Positions 59,346 through 64,000 of a DNA stretch of 64,000 nt are shown piece after piece. The stretch spans positions 3,162,001 through 3,226,000 of the forward strand of contig JAFEKR010000006.1 in the NCBI GenBank assembly GCA_019022495.1, written 5' to 3'. The stretch's first letter is position 1, and each line of letters starts with the position of its first letter. Origin of the DNA: Epichloe hybrida (lineage: Eukaryota; Ascomycota; Sordariomycetes; Hypocreales; Clavicipitaceae). The translations under genes were made by a program, and so were the position numbers. The notes under the pieces were generated by a model. The model ran no database searches. It saw only the letters and a program-made list of their open reading frames with translations, and had not been told where the DNA came from.

Positions 59346-60525
59346 AGCAGGATGCATGTATACGAGGGAGTCTCAATCTCCCATGGGTACCGGGGCATAA
59401 GCAAGTGTAGCCGCGCACCTGGAACAGGACGGCAGAGGAACGAGTCGGAGGCACTAAGCCACATAGTTGTCGACAACGTGCAATAGTAGAGCAGGGTGGA
59501 GCTTTGTCACCCAGACGCCATCTTTATCGGTATCATTATCACTTTTTTTTTCTTTTTTTTTCTTTTGTACACGACCAGGATGTTACGCTCAAGGTCAATG
59601 CAGTATAAAAAGCAGTATAGACCGACTGCAAATAAAAGAAATCTGTACAACAAGGACATCGCCCATGTCGCCATGTCTCGTGTTCGAAATGCGCGTTCTC
59701 TGCACACAAGTCCCATCAACAAGTTCTGATTTAGAATGCCATGGTTTCGACTCAATTCTGCTCCCGGGGGACTCATCGCGCGACACGACGCATCTTAGTC
59801 GGTCATTGTTCAACCCTGAGGGCACAGCCAGCATTATTGCGTAGAAAACAACACACCCACCTCCACCGGGGAAAAAAAAATACAATGATTCGAATTCGCA
59901 CAACGCTGGTGTTCGTCATTCGAGGCAGTGCATCATTTCGCCACGTCAGACACGTTGCGATGGTAGAGAACCGTGTCTTCATTCTTCACTTGATCGCGCT
60001 CCCCCCGCACCGGAAAACCTAGGTGGTATGGCTAGCAATTGACGAGTCATGGCACCAGAGATATGCACAGCACACAACCACATGTTGACAATGTAATTAC
60101 TCTTCATCATTTCATCCGCTGATCGGAAACAAACTTCGCTTGTTGGTGGGCCGCATGACCTCCTACAACAAGTCGGAAACCGCCGGCGCCCGAATGACCC
60201 TTGTCGATAAGTTGTCGACACAATTGTTTCTTCATGAAAAAAGACGACAACGACCCGAACAAAGACCAGACAACTGGAAATCATACCCAAGAATAAATGC
60301 TCTGCGTTTAAAAGAATGTTGGAGGTTCAAGTAGAGAAGAATGTGTGTCGCAGGAGGTGGGTAGGTCAAATTGGAAAAAAAAAGAAAAAAAAAAGGAATG
60401 AGCATGTGGTGGATACAAACAGAGAATATAACATAAAATCCCAGGTGGAGAGGCAGCGGCATGTTGAAGCAAGATCAATATCGCTAGTTCATATATCCCT
60501 TCTTTCAATGTACAATGTGTGCGTC
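59346..60525. other. Convergent intergenic region, NDUFS7 and rsp5
   Basis: Both 3' UTRs should lie here. A T/C-rich tract at 59541-59568 and several A-runs (59871, 60377-60392) are present. No gene is supported. Confidence 0.5.
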
Positions 60526-63581
<3,056 letters not shown>

Positions 63582-64000
63582 GATGGTGGTCGCAGCGATG
63601 GACGACGGCACGGGGATTCCAAGCAGTGCGAGTCCGTCCGATGGCGCAGGTAGGGCAAAGAATTGCTGATGCAATTCACGAGAAAAGTCGAAGCCAGGAC
63701 GCAACTGACAGGGTCCCACGAGGGATGCGGGATTGGATTATGACAGCGTGGACAATCCAAGTGACGACGACGACGACTCTGCGTTGCGAGGATCAAGCGT
63801 AGGAGGTTGGAGGCGTTGAAGGCAAGGCAGTGCAGTGTGGCAGATGGTAGCGCCACTCGAGCCGGTGGTGACAGTGGTGAGGTGACAGCAGTGGCAGGGG
63901 CCGCAGGGGTGGGCGATTGAACCGAGACCAGGACCAGGCCAGGACCAGGCCAGGACCAGACAGACATGGCCGCCTCCCCGCTTTCAGGTCTGTCCTCAGG
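63582..64000. promoter_or_regulatory. Upstream region of rsp5
   Basis: 5' flank and probable leader of rsp5, reading leftward. A tandem GGACCAGGCCA-type repeat lies at about 63927-63960. The window ends here. Confidence 0.45.
63927..63960. repeat. Short CCAGGACCAGG tandem repeat
   Basis: Three to four copies of an approximately 11-base unit (CAGGACCAGGC) about 350 bases upstream of the rsp5 ATG. Confidence 0.7.

Overview
The window is nuclear DNA of a filamentous ascomycete (Pezizomycotina, most likely a Sordariomycete and probably Hypocreales; the genus cannot be fixed by reading alone). The evidence is short spliced introns with GTANGT-type donors and CTNAC/TACTAAC branch points, single-copy eukaryotic housekeeping genes, and a long AT-rich block whose mutations look like repeat-induced point mutation (RIP).

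Left gene-rich arm (1-32.6 kb). In order: ribosomal protein eL32 (+); a Tea4/Bud14-like SH3 polarity factor (-); NAD-dependent glutamate dehydrogenase (-); a 4.8 kb gap; an Aim18-like mitochondrial chalcone-isomerase-fold protein (+); a dithiol glutaredoxin (-); a BAG/ubiquitin-like co-chaperone locus that looks broken (+); ribosomal protein uL13/L16 (+); a Sec72-like TPR protein (+); a three-exon protein of unknown function (-); a small cysteine-rich protein of unknown function (-); a poorly explained 3 kb; and the AP-2 mu subunit (-). These genes are independent housekeeping or trafficking functions, not a cluster.

Central block (about 33.0-58.0 kb) is AT-rich and made of nested transposons. 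A hAT transposase gene is split by a complete Ty3/Gypsy element (35395-42620, 219-bp LTRs, 5-bp duplication AAAAG). A Helitron-type helicase relic is split by a complete Ty1/Copia element (47345-54118, 261-bp LTRs, duplication GATAC). A second Copia element, with one 373-bp LTR at 55824-56196, is truncated near 58018. RIP-type C-to-T/G-to-A changes create most of the in-frame stops. In both complete LTR elements the outer edges of the LTRs are spared.

Right arm (58.0-64 kb). The complex I subunit NDUFS7/PSST (+) starts only about 430 bp from the transposon edge. It converges on an RSP5/NEDD4-type ubiquitin ligase (-) with C2, three WW and HECT domains. That ligase and AP-2 mu both belong to endocytosis biology, but nothing here suggests joint regulation. 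I found no biosynthetic cluster, CRISPR array, confident tRNA or rRNA. The most informative signals are the nested-transposon RIP patterns, two splice events that decide protein C-termini (gdh2, rsp5), the broken BAG locus and shared ribosomal-protein promoter motifs.
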